Below, piece after piece: positions 54,871 to 64,000 of a DNA stretch of 64,000 nt. The stretch comes from Anas platyrhynchos (taxonomy: Eukaryota; Chordata; Aves; Anseriformes; Anatidae). The translations under genes and the position numbers were made by a program. The first letter of the stretch is position 1, and every line of letters begins with the position of its first letter. The stretch spans positions 4,654,501 through 4,718,500 of the forward strand of contig NC_092617.1 in assembly GCF_047663525.1 (NCBI RefSeq), in the 5' to 3' direction. The notes beneath the pieces are model-generated. The model made no database searches. It saw nothing but the letters and a program-made list of their open reading frames with translations, and was not told where the DNA came from.

Positions 54871-55690
54871 GACAGTCAAGGGACGCATTTGGGTGTGGAC
54901 AGTGGGGACCAGCACAGACAAGGAGTCAAGGCAGTGGGCTGGGGGAGGCCAGCAGAAGCCGCCCAAGGGGTGGTGCTGCTAGTGAGGACACGTTTGTGGC
55001 AGCAGCCTGAGTGGGCAGCAGCTGTGCACAGTCGAGGGGAGGCCAGGAAGCGCATGGCAAGAGCGCTGCTGCCAGCAGAGCCAAGGCCGGGGCCGAGCCC
55101 AAGGGCAGAGGCAGGCCCAGGGCAGGGGGCTGCAAGGGCCATGCTGAGCTCCCTGCCCCTGTAGCAGCCGCCCTGGCCCTCGGCCTCCTCTCCCCTGCCC
55201 CTGCAGCTCTGGGCTCCCTTGGTGCAGCCCTGGCTCTGCAGCACCAAGCCCTGCTGGGAGCCCTCCCCTGCATGCTGCCACCACTCCCTGACGCTGCTGT
55301 TGCCCTCTGCCGGGCACTGCCCAGCCCAGTCCAGCCCCTGCCCACCTCTCCCCACCTCCCTGCCCTCTCCCCAGCCCAGTCCATCCCAGCCCAGCTAAGT
55401 AGCTCAGGGTGGGCTGGCCCCAGGGCACTGCGCACCGCAGGCTGCTACAGGGCTCTGAGCACGGCCACCACAGCCCCAGCCCCTCGCAAGGCACCGCAGC
55501 TGCTGGCACAAAGGCAGCTCTGGGCCTCCCCAGCACCCCCCCACTCAGGAGAAGGAGGTCCATGAAGCTGCAGGAGCCCTGCTCTCTTGCCTGGCAGATC
55601 CCCAGCACACAGTGCCTGTGCCCCACAGGGCCAGTCCCGCTCCCCAGGCCAGCACAAGAAGCCTGGCCCAGTCACAGAGCAGCTCCAGAT
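54871..55690. other. GC-rich stop-poor region, coding status unknown
   Basis: C- and G-rich stretch with open frames longer than 100 codons in at least four frames, rich in Ala, Pro, Gly and Leu codons. CCCAGCCCAGTCCAG-like words repeat at 55320-55395. The overlap of frames on both strands argues for base composition, not coding. I recognise no protein. Confidence 0.4.
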
Positions 55691-55749
55691 TCATCTCCAG
55701 CATGCCATTTGCCATCAGACTCAGCAACTTCAGGATACTCCCAGGCCAG

Positions 55750-56330
55750 TCAAGGCCAATTATTGTTTGATGAGCCATGGCCATCCAAGAAGGGAGTTCC
55801 CAGTCCAGCACTACACTGAAATTCTGATCCACGGTGAAGCCCAGAGAAGTACGGGGACCGTTCATGCAGCAGTTCCTTGGATATATTCCTACCACCAGCT
55901 TCGGAAGAGCTGTGCAAAGAAAGACTGTCAGCAATATACATGGAGTCACAAGACTTAGACAAATGCAAGAGCACAAGAGAAAAATGCGGAAGCCAAAAAA
56001 GAGCAGCAGTGAAAAGGCCACGTCCTGCTGCTGGCCATGGCCATGGCTCCACGGAAGCAGCAGCCCCGACCCGAAGGCAGCAGAGAGGCAGAGCCCAGCG
56101 GGCAGGGAGGGGCAGCCCCAAGGGCCACCAGGGCTGCTCCTGCATGTGGCAGCTGGGCTTTTGGTCCTGAGCCCCTCCTGCGTGCTGGGGCTGCTCCCCC
56201 AGCTCCAGTTGACACGGGACCTCCGACCAGTGACATTCTGAATGTATTTCAGATGCCTTCCTTATTGTCTTTATTCACAGAGGAAACCTAGCTCTACAGG
56301 TACATGAGATGATTGTGTTACAGTAAATAA
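55750..56330 (-). other. OR-E 3' module
   Basis: Matches the OR-D module at 50460-50990 in complement (GCAGCCCCGACCCGAAGGCA, GCAGCTGGGCTTTTGGTCCT). It carries AATAAA at 56275-56270 on the minus strand, about 235 bases after the stop codon. 56331-56509 is an AT-rich spacer. Confidence 0.7.
56270..56275 (-). promoter_or_regulatory. Polyadenylation signal for OR-E
   Basis: AATAAA on the minus strand, in the same module position as the OR-B signal. Confidence 0.5.
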
Positions 56331-56509
56331 ATTAACATACTGCAGGTTAAAAATTCCATTATTCAAATAAAAATTGTATTGAAAAAAATGTTAAAACATA
56401 ATAATAAAAATTCTCCTGTCAGTTTCCCAAATAACTTATCAGTCCAATTAGTGTTTTTATTTACCATTATGTATTATGACAGTGGTAATAATGACCACAT
56501 CACTGATGC

Positions 56510-57436
56510 TTAAGAAGCATGTATAAAAACAGTTTTAATGAAAGTATTCTTGAGCTCCTGGTTCCTAATGCTATAGATGAGAGGATTCGCTGCTGGTGGC
56601 ACCACTGAGTACAGAACTGCCACCACCAGGTCCAGGGATGGAGAGGAGATAGAAGGGGGCTTCAGGTAGGCAACTGTGGCTGTGCTAACAAACAGGGAGA
56701 CCACAGCGAGGTGAGGGAGGCACGTGGAAAAGGCTTTGTGCCTGCCCTGACAAGAGGGCATCCTCAGCACTGCCCTGAAGATCTCCACATAGGACACCAC
56801 AATGAAAACAAAACAACCAAGGACTAAAGAAACACTAAACACAAGTGCCCCAGCTTCCCTGAGGTAGTAGTCTGAGCAGGAGAGCTTGAGGATCTGGGGG
56901 ATTTCACAGAAGAACTGGTCCACAGCATTGCCTTCGCAGAGGGGCAGGGAAAATGTAGTGGCTGTGTGCAGAACAGCAGTGAGAAAGCCACTGCCCCAGG
57001 CAGCTGCTGCCATCTGGGCACAAGCTCTGTTGCCCAGGAGGCTCCCGTAGTGCAGGGGCTTGCAGATGGCAACGTAGCGGTCGTAGGCCATGACAGTGAG
57101 AAGGGAATACTCTGCTACAAACAAGAAAGCAACGAAAAAGAGTTGGGCAGCACATCCTTGATAGGAGATGGCCTTGTTGTCCCAGAGGGCATTGGCCATG
57201 GCTTTGGGCAGAGTGGTGGAGATGCAGCCCAGGTCGAGGAGGGCGAGGTTGAGGAGGAAGAAGTACATGGGGGTGTGGAGGTGGTGGTGGCAGGCTACGG
57301 CGCTGAGGATGAGGCCGTTGCCCAGGAGGGCAGCCAGGTAGATGCCCAGGAAGAGCGTGAAGTGCAGGAGCTGCAGCTCGCGTGTGTCTGCGAATGCCAG
57401 CAGGAGGAACTCGCTCACAGAGCTGATGTTGGGCAT
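56510..57436 (-). CDS. Olfactory receptor OR-E, OR14-type, intact, shifted C-tail
   Basis: A 308-residue odorant receptor starting MPNISSVSEF (NIS glycosylation site). The frame opens 16 codons earlier at 57484, but a splice acceptor at 57460-57461 and the paralogues place the start at 57436. Motifs are LHTPMYFFLLNLALLDLG, MAYDRYVAICKPLHYGSLLG, CEIPQILKLSCSDYYLREAG, RMPSCQGRHKAFSTCLPHL and NPLIYSIRNQELK (Ile replacing the usual Met). After NQELKN the tail reads TFIKTVFIHAS. The nucleotides beneath it match the GYMLLKHQ-type tail of relatives in another frame, so a one-base indel near 56535-56545 has replaced about the last ten residues. All seven membrane segments remain, so the protein may still work. 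Confidence 0.93.
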   Translation of the reverse strand: MPNISSVSEFLLLAFADTRELQLLHFTLFLGIYLAALLGNGLILSAVACHHHLHTPMYFFLLNLALLDLGCISTTLPKAMANALWDNKAISYQGCAAQLFFVAFLFVAEYSLLTVMAYDRYVAICKPLHYGSLLGNRACAQMAAAAWGSGFLTAVLHTATTFSLPLCEGNAVDQFFCEIPQILKLSCSDYYLREAGALVFSVSLVLGCFVFIVVSYVEIFRAVLRMPSCQGRHKAFSTCLPHLAVVSLFVSTATVAYLKPPSISSPSLDLVVAVLYSVVPPAANPLIYSIRNQELKNTFIKTVFIHAS

Positions 57437-57459
57437 TCTCTGACATTGGACACAGTTGT

Positions 57460-57461
57460 CT
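57460..57461 (-). promoter_or_regulatory. 3' splice acceptor upstream of OR-E
   Basis: Minus-strand CTGTCTTCTGTCTTCAACAG, then ACAACTGTGTCCAATGTCAG and the ATG, nearly the same as OR-A. Confidence 0.7.
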
Positions 57462-59465
57462 GTTGAAGACAGAAGACAGAACAAAGTTAGAAGAGGCTTC
57501 TCTGAGGAAAACCTATTGCAAGTTTTGGACCAACCCCCTGCCTGAGACTCTCTTTGCCGGAGAACCTTTCCACACCTCCCTTACTTGAGCTTGCAGACGA
57601 GTCCTTCCTGCTGTTCATCAGGGGGAAGCAGGGATATGGGGGAAACTCTAGTTCAGTCCACTGATCGGGACATTGAAATTCGCAATGCTTTTTCAAACAA
57701 TGCATCTCAATGCAGAACAGAGCTTCATATGCCACTGCTGAACACTGCTGTTCTCAGATGCCCTGTGTCAGCCCTCTGTGACCTGCAGGACCAGCCCACT
57801 CAAGTGTTTCCCTGAGAAGAAACAGCAGACAGCTGAGAGCAGAGAACCCCCAGTCCAAGTGCAGCCGGACAGAAACCTTACCTTGTCTGTGCGTTGTGAG
57901 CAAGTTCTCAGCTCTTCCCTCCTACTAGGAGGTGTAGACGTCCTTTCACTTATTGCACCTCATTGCAGCTTCCCACAGACAGCCATCAGGACGCAAGGCC
58001 ATGGTGTTAGCACAGAGGTATCTTCTCCTTGGGGCACCTGGATAACACAAGGATGCCACGAGAGAGCTGCATCCTGCTGGAGAGCAGCCTAAAGACCAGG
58101 AGGATGCCCCACAGACAGAGCTGGATATCTGAAAGCTGGAGTGTCCCATATCCCAGCTGCACTCCTGCAGGGTCTGGAGGAGGCTTGGCCACTCTGCTCA
58201 TGGCTGACCAGGGGTACCTGCTTTAGGGCACTCCACGGGGCTTCTGCCAGACTCCCTCACCTCGCAGGGCAACCCAGCAGGACTCTCAAAGCCTACTGCA
58301 TTGCCCACTGCCCTCCCAGAAACAAGACCCAGCAGGAGACCCTTCCAGGACCTGCAGCTGCATGGCCCTGCAGCCAGACCCTTACCTTGTCAAGGGCTGT
58401 GCAGGTTTCTCCTGCAAGCAGCTCTCAGCATCCTCCCACTGCCAGCTGCCTTCAGTCCCTCTCTCCTTTTCTTTTCTCTGTCTGCCTCCGTGTCTCTTTC
58501 CTGCTGCGCTGTGCAGAGGAGCTGCTCCTGGGCACAGCTGTCTTTCTGCACCAGGGCCCTCTTGCCACGAGCTCTCTCTGTCCCACGAGCCCGGCCCAGC
58601 TCAGTAGCACAGCACCAGCCCAAGGCACTGCAATCACCCCTCTGGGGGCTTTGCTGATGAGCCCACAAACCTCAGGCACTCAGAGACAATTGAAGACATC
58701 TCTCCAGAAGTCCAAGTCAGAGGCAAGTTTCCTGCAGTGTCCCCCTGAGGGCCAGCACTGACACAGCCTCCCTTGGAGCTCGTTAGAGCAGAACCCTGGA
58801 GGCAGTGAGGACAAGGAGACAAAGGCAATGTGAAGGTGACACTGATGTGGAGGAAAATTGGATGTGTGTCACCAAGCACACGGGCCAAGCCTTGATTCCC
58901 TACTCAAGGAACCCTTCACACCTTGCTCAGGGTTCTTCCGGGGGCAGTAGGAGATGGGGATGTGAATTGCCAAGTGCAGGAGAACGGTACGACCCCTGCC
59001 TGGTTCATGGGTGGGTGAGGAGTTAATTAGGCTCTGTTGCTTTAGTGATTAGCTTTCTCCTCAAAGGCTTTAGTGGCAGAGACAACAGCCATAGCCATGG
59101 ACACAAATATCTCACAAGGCAACATTATAGGATGCTGGCCTTGTTCCTGGTGAGCAGGCGCCACTGCTCATAGGGCATCCTTCGTGGTGCTCCTCCTCCG
59201 GGCCACTGCTCACGCAGCAGGCTCCCAGTCTGCCCTGATGTGTGGGGTTGCTCTTCCTCTGGTGCAGAGCTGGGTTCTTCTCCTTCTAAATGTCAAGAGG
59301 TTTCTGTAGGCAAAATCCTGCAGCTTCTCGAGGTTCTCCCACACTGATGCTCCATTCTGTCAGCTCTTCATGTCTGCAGGCAGACAGTTCAACCTTCCTG
59401 TGATTGTGCTGTCTCTGAGAAGACAGCACAGGAGCTGCAGGAAAGTTTGGATAATGCAGGTGTAA
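57462..59465 (-). other. OR-E upstream module
   Basis: Parallel to the OR-A, OR-B and OR-C upstream regions. 58390-58890 is the shared distal block and 58950-59460 matches 23780-24460. No independent gene is recognised. Confidence 0.6.
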
Positions 59466-59469
59466 TCAG

Positions 59470-59840
59470 TTGAATGGAATTGCAGCACAGTCACAGAAGG
59501 GTAGAGGATGGAAGGCTGCCAGGTCCCACATTTGCTGCACTTCCTTCTCATGCATGCTGTCAGTTTGTCTGGAGCTGTGTCCTGAGTGTTACAGGGCTGT
59601 GCAGGTCAAAATTAGGAGGGCCAAAGCCCAGGTGGAGCTCAGTCTGTCTATGACTCTCAAAGACAATAAACACTGCTTATAGAAATACTTTAAATAAAAG
59701 AGGAATAAGGAGAAACATAATTCTTTATTCGGGGTGGGGGAAATCTGGTAATGATCTAGAGACAAGATAAAGGCTGAGTTAATTAATTCCTTCTTTTCCT
59801 CTGACCCTAGCAGATGGACCAGTTGTTCCCCTGGACGTTT
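59470..59840 (+). mobile_element. CR1 ORF2 linker fragment
   Basis: Reading IRRAKAQVELSLSMTLKDN, paralogous to 24470-24850 and 42200-42560, again followed by repeat A. Confidence 0.7.
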
Positions 59841-60490
59841 CTTCCCCTTCATGGCCAGAGCCAACATTCCAGGGCACGCTTCGTGGGTGTTTCTCCTCTC
59901 CTGCTTTTTCCTACTACCACAGAAATCTTCATCAAGGTGGAAACCACTCCTGAAGTAGGCATCCCAACACAGCAGGCTCCTTGCGGCCTGTCAGCCAACC
60001 AGACACAAGTCACCTCAGCAGCAGCTTCCAAGCCAGGGGCCTGCTGCTGGCCTTGCAGCTTCTTGTGGAGACACAGCCAAGCCTTGTGCCTGCTGCTGTG
60101 CAGTCCTGGACTTAAGCAGAAGGGACAGGACAACCCATCTGGGGGCCTTCTTTCTGTTTGGGTCCTCCTGGGTCTGGAGGCAGAGGGGATCCCCCAGTCA
60201 GCATGCCAGGCAGGTGCCTTCTGCTGGCCTAGCAGGGCCACTGCCAGATGTCAGCCCAAAAGTGCAGCTCCCAGGGAGAAGTCAAGGGTGGCCTGCCACC
60301 TCCAGACACAAGTGACCTCACAGTCCCTTTCCGTGACACGTTTTCCTGCTGCTGCCCTATGAAGTGCAGAGACAGAAGTGACCTCACAGTCACTGCCACA
60401 GTCACATTCCTGCTGCTGGGGCAGCAGATGCTGAGGCAGAGCTGAGCTCCTCAGAGCATTCCCACCCATCTCCTCCTTGTGGCCCACAAA
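59840..60490 (+). repeat. Repeat A copy, with 182-codon open frame
   Basis: Full landmarks in forward order. Frame 59814-60362 is open and aligns with the frames in the other copies. Its right edge is cut by a CR1 tail at 60502. Confidence 0.85.
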
Positions 60491-60501
60491 TGATCAGGTC
60501 A

Positions 60502-61636
60502 CAGAATTTCACAGAATCACAGAATTGTCTAGGTTGGAAGAGAGCTCAAGATCATTGAGTCCAACCTCTGACCTAACGCTAACAGTCCCCACTAAACCAT
60601 ATCCCTAAGCTCTACATCTAAACGTCTTTTAAAGACTTCCAGGGATGGTGACTCCACCACCTCCCTGGGCAGCCTGTTCCAATGTCTAACAACCCTTTCG
60701 GTAAAGAAGTTCTTCCTAACATCCAGCCTAAAACTCCCCTGGCGCAACTTTAGCCCATTCCCCCTTGTCCTGTCACCAGGCACGTGGGAGAACAGGCCAA
60801 CCCCCACCTCACTACAGCCTCCTTTAAGGTATCTGTAAAGGGCAATAAAGTCGCCCCTGAGCCTCCTCTTCTCCAGGCTGAACAAGCCCACCTCCTTCAG
60901 CCACTCCTCGTAGGACTTGTTCTCCAGACCCCTCACCAGCTTCGTCGCCCTTCTCTGGACCCGCTCAAGCACCTCGATGTCCTTCTTGTAGCGAGGGGCC
61001 CAAAACTGAACACAGTACTCGAGGTGCGGCCTCACCAGAACCGAGTACAGGGGGATGATCACCTCCCTAGCCCTGCTGGTCACACTGTTTCTGATACAAG
61101 CCAGGATGCCATCGGCCTTCTTGGCCACCTGAGCACACTGCTGGCTCATATTCAGCCGACTGTCCACCATCACTCCCAGGTCCTTCTCTGCCTGGCAGCT
61201 CTCCAACCACTCATCTCCCAGCCTGTAGCTCTGCTTGGGGTAATTGCGTCCCAGGTGCAGGACCCGGCACTTGGCCTTGTTAAACTTCATGCAGTTGACC
61301 TCAGCCCATCGGTGCAGCCTATCCAGATCCTCCTGCAGAGCTTTCCTACCCTTGAGCAGATCGACACACACACATAGCTTGGTGTCATCTGTAAACTTAC
61401 TGAGGGTGCACTCAATGCCCTCGTCCAGATCATTGATGAAGATATTAAAGAGGACCGGCCCCAGCACCAAGCCCTGGGGGACGCCACAAGTGACTGGCCT
61501 CCAACTGGACTTGACTCCATTTACCACGACTCTTTGGGCCCGGCTATCCAACCAGTTTCTAACCAAACGAAGCATGCGCCAGTCCAAGTCAAGAGCAGCC
61601 AGTTTCTTGAGGAGAATGCTGTGGGAGACGGTGTCA
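60502..61636 (-). mobile_element. CR1 LINE, 5'-truncated, open RT frame
   Basis: The minus-strand frame 61665-60592 is open. It shows [44 protein letters not shown] (Thr where the usual motif has Ala), [13 protein letters not shown] and [19 protein letters not shown]. The 3' end CACAGAATCACAGAATTGTC lies at 60502-60535. It is very similar to 18254-19892, so the same recent subfamily. The 5' break at 61636 joins ERVL-like sequence. Confidence 0.95.
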
Positions 61637-63110
61637 TTTCTTCTGCTTTGTCCTCCTGCTTCCAAGATGGCCCAACACTGGAGAGACCTGCCTCATGTTC
61701 TTCTTCCTCTTTTATTGTCTGGGTAGGGGTTTCCTACCATTCTAAAGAAAAACTGAGTTTCACACCCATTTTTTCCTCTTGCATGTAGAGTCAACAGATG
61801 CTGGCTTAGGTTCATTCTCTAGCCCAGTGACGTGTCCCATTGCAGGGGCTGGAGTGGCTGCAGGGCCCATCACAGGAGTTGTTCTGGCTGTGAGGCCTTT
61901 CATAGGAATTGGAGTGGCTGCAGTGTCTATTGCAGGTTTGGGAGCTGTTATAGGGCCTATTATAAGGATGTGTTTAACCTTAAGCCCGTTGCAGGAGCTG
62001 GAGTGCCTGTAGGGCCTGTTGCAGTGTTTGGAGTGGCTTTGGACAGGCTCTGGGCCTGTCAAAGGGGCTGGAGTGTGCCTGCAGGAAAAGTCACAGGGGT
62101 GGGAGAGGTGTGGACTGTAGCTTCATAAGCATAACTTAACCACCAGCATATTGCAGTGTTTTGTGTCTCTTTGGAATTGCCGGGGTGATGACACGCTTAA
62201 GCATTTCACAGTTTTGTTTAAGATTGCACTTGCTCAGAGGTGAAGTTCCAAAGCATTAGACATGTCCACTGCTGTAGGTGCCTGCCCAGATCTTCGAACT
62301 CTTCCTGCCACTCCTAGCTTTCCTGCTTCTGGACAGATCTCTGGATGGCACGTTTAAGTTGTTGTTTAAACTTAAACAAAACCTGAATGGCATTGAGGAG
62401 ACCTAAAAATAGGAACATGCTGGTTTGACCATCGCAAGGATATTCAAAGCTTTGAAGAGCTATTGTAATTACCCTGGAGGAGAAGCATGAGGTGGAGGAG
62501 AAAGGGAGAGTGAAGAAGTGGGGAAAAGCATCCCCCTCCACCCTGCATAGATTTAATCCCTGAGGAGAAAAGGCAAAGACTTTAATTCTTCATAGTTTCC
62601 AAGAGATGAAGAGATGGTTCCTCAGGTATTGAGGGGTCAATAATTTGATCCTATCAGAAGTCAGTGTTATCCACTACAGCAAGGCAGTAACCTTAAACCA
62701 GCCCCCAGAACTGATAAACAGCATGACATGGAAGTTACTAATGTGCTATACAACACAGTTCTGAAAAGAAGCACAACAGACCCCAGATCAAAAAGATCAA
62801 TATTGTGATCAGCAACTGTTAAACTCGTCTAATGCTTATAACAATTTATTTTTAAAACGTTGTGGTCAGATCTGGCATCTCAACCTCTGTGCTCCACGCT
62901 AGGCACCAAGAAGACTTGCTGTGGTTTGACCCTGCAGGCAGCTCAGCACTACAAATCTATTCATCCAATGGGACGGAGTAGAGAACTGAGAGGAAAAAAA
63001 AAAAAAAAAAGTTCATGCATTGAGATAAAGGCAATTTAATAGAACGCAAAAGGAATTATTATTATTACTATTATTATTGACACCAATCGACTAAGGTCAT
63101 GACATTTTTG
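61637..63110 (-). mobile_element. ERVL-like element: LTR end, primer site and gag region
   Basis: Paralogue of 46046-47170 on the other strand. LTR 3' part at about 62935-63110 (minus), then a decayed primer site near 62900 (TTGGTGCCTAGCGTGGAGC), leader and gag-like sequence. A frame reads FKQQLKRAIQRSVQKQES at about 62330-62390. At 61790-62080 lies an imperfect Pro/Ala-rich tandem repeat (GPAATPAPAMG, GPITAPKPAI) with a period of roughly 33-48 bases. Frames are interrupted. Confidence 0.65.
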
Positions 63111-63204
63111 TGTTCATATCAAAAGACAGGAAAGGTGGTGGTGATTAATCAGAAATTGACAGAGCTGAGCATGACATAGATTGTATGGATTAAGTGCTGG
63201 ATAT

Positions 63205-63277
63205 TGTCTTAGTTTTGTCTGAGACAGAGTTATTTTTTCTTCCTAGTAGCTGGTATGGTGCTGTGTTTCAAATGTAC
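63205..63277 (+). mobile_element. LTR 5' end fragment (ERVL-like)
   Basis: TGTCTTAGTTTTGTCTGAGA followed by TTCTTCCTAGTAGCTGGTAT and GTGCTGTGTTTC, the start of the LTR family at 517-1071. It is cut by a CR1 tail. Confidence 0.75.
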
Positions 63278-63757
63278 AGAATCACAGAATAGTTCGGGTA
63301 GGAAAAGACCTTACAGATCACATAATTCCAACTCACCACCCATGGACAGGGACACCTTCCACTAGACCAGATTGATGAAAGTCCATCCAACCTGGCCTTG
63401 AATGCATCACAGGATGGGGCACAGATCTAATAGATCCATATCCTTACACAGGGAGCCCCAGAGCTGAATGCAGTCCTTGAGGTGTGGCCTCACCAGGGCC
63501 AAGTACAGAAGGACTATCACTTCCCTACATCTGTTGACCACAGTATCCTTGGTACAAGGCAGGCCTTCTTGGCCAACTTAGCACACTGATGGCTCATATT
63601 AGGCCGACTATCCACCAATATCCCCAGGTCCTTTTCCCCTGGGCAGCTGTCCAGCCACCCTTCCCACAGCATTGCATGGAGTTGTTGTGCCCCAAGTGCA
63701 GGACCCAGCACTTGGCCTTGTTGAACTTCATGCAGTTGGCCTCAGCCCATGGGTGCA
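63278..63757 (-). mobile_element. CR1 LINE 3' fragment, internally deleted
   Basis: The 3' end ACAGAATCACAGAATAGTTC leads into CR1 untranslated sequence (CATCCAACCTGGCCTTGAAT), then jumps at about 63430 to the thumb region (GTGTGGCCTCACCAGGGCC, GTTGAACTTCATGCAGTTGG). It ends against repeat A. Confidence 0.88.
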
Positions 63758-64000
63758 GCAATCAACAAGACAGAAGTCACCTCATGAGCATTTTTAAAGA
63801 AATGGGCTGGCTGCTGCTCTTGCAGCTTCTTGGCAAGACACAGCCAAGCTATGAGCCTCCTGCTCTCCAGTCATGGACTCAAGCTGAAGGGACAAGATGA
63901 CCCATATGGGGGCCTTCTTTCTGTCTGGGTTCTCCTGGGTCTGGAGGCAGAAGGGATCCCCCAGTCAGCATGCCAAGCAGGTGCTCTCTGCTGGCCTAGC
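63758..64000 (+). repeat. Repeat A, partial copy at window edge
   Basis: Starts AGACAGAAGTCACCTC and runs through the GGATCCCCCAGTCAGCATGC landmark. It continues past the window. Confidence 0.85.

Noticed and set aside
54926-55626. Ala/Pro/Leu-rich ORFs as a new gene
   Set aside because: Open frames overlap on both strands, consistent with high GC and few stops. There is no recognisable motif. Kept only as an unexplained GC-rich region.

Overview
The window is vertebrate and almost certainly avian. It holds many CR1 LINEs with the bird-type 3' end (tandem ATTCTATG/ATTCTGTG-like octamers), an LTR family common in bird genomes, and a cluster of very similar single-exon olfactory receptors of the OR14 type, the lineage (gamma-c clade) that expanded in birds. 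The species cannot be named from sequence alone.

Layout. The functional content is five intact olfactory receptor genes: OR-A 6919-7833 (-), OR-B 20689-21624 (-), OR-C 39410-40345 (-), OR-D 49380-50309 (+) and OR-E 56510-57436 (-). Four of the five start codons lie about 20-30 bases downstream of a clear 3' splice site, which fits the usual plan of a coding exon preceded by non-coding 5' exons. There are three receptor fragments (1625-1765, 11041-11340, 11813-12035). The 3' flank of a further receptor, outside the window to the left, lies at 1-516. Several receptors carry related 5' and 3' flanking modules, so the locus grew by duplicating whole blocks: gene, flanks, a CR1 fragment and a dispersed GC-rich repeat, here called repeat A. 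The blocks lie in both orientations.

Mobile elements. About fourteen CR1 pieces are recognisable. One carries the tail of ORF1 and the endonuclease of ORF2 (2638-4616). Three are 5'-truncated copies with long open reverse-transcriptase frames (18254-19892, 34277-35452, 60502-61636). A near-complete class I (gammaretrovirus-like) endogenous retrovirus lies on the minus strand at 27452-35927. It has LTRs, a tRNA-Pro type primer binding site, gag and pol each broken by few lesions, and an env reduced to a stub; a CR1 interrupts its 5' LTR. A second LTR-element family, probably ERVL-like, is present as solo LTRs and fragments.

History readable from the sequence. An LTR inserted downstream of an ancestral receptor. 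That segment was then duplicated in inverted orientation (1-1257 against 17718-20631). A CR1 later entered only the right-hand copy and left a 7-base target duplication. Elsewhere a CR1 inserted into the retroviral 5' LTR, and its 3' tail is present twice, separated by a 12-base target-like spacer.

The clearest candidates for something undescribed are repeat A, with a frame that stays open across dispersed copies, and a related repeat with a 228-codon ORF at 14357-15043. Neither resembles a protein I recognise, and both may be non-coding. No RNA gene, CRISPR array or non-receptor host gene could be supported.
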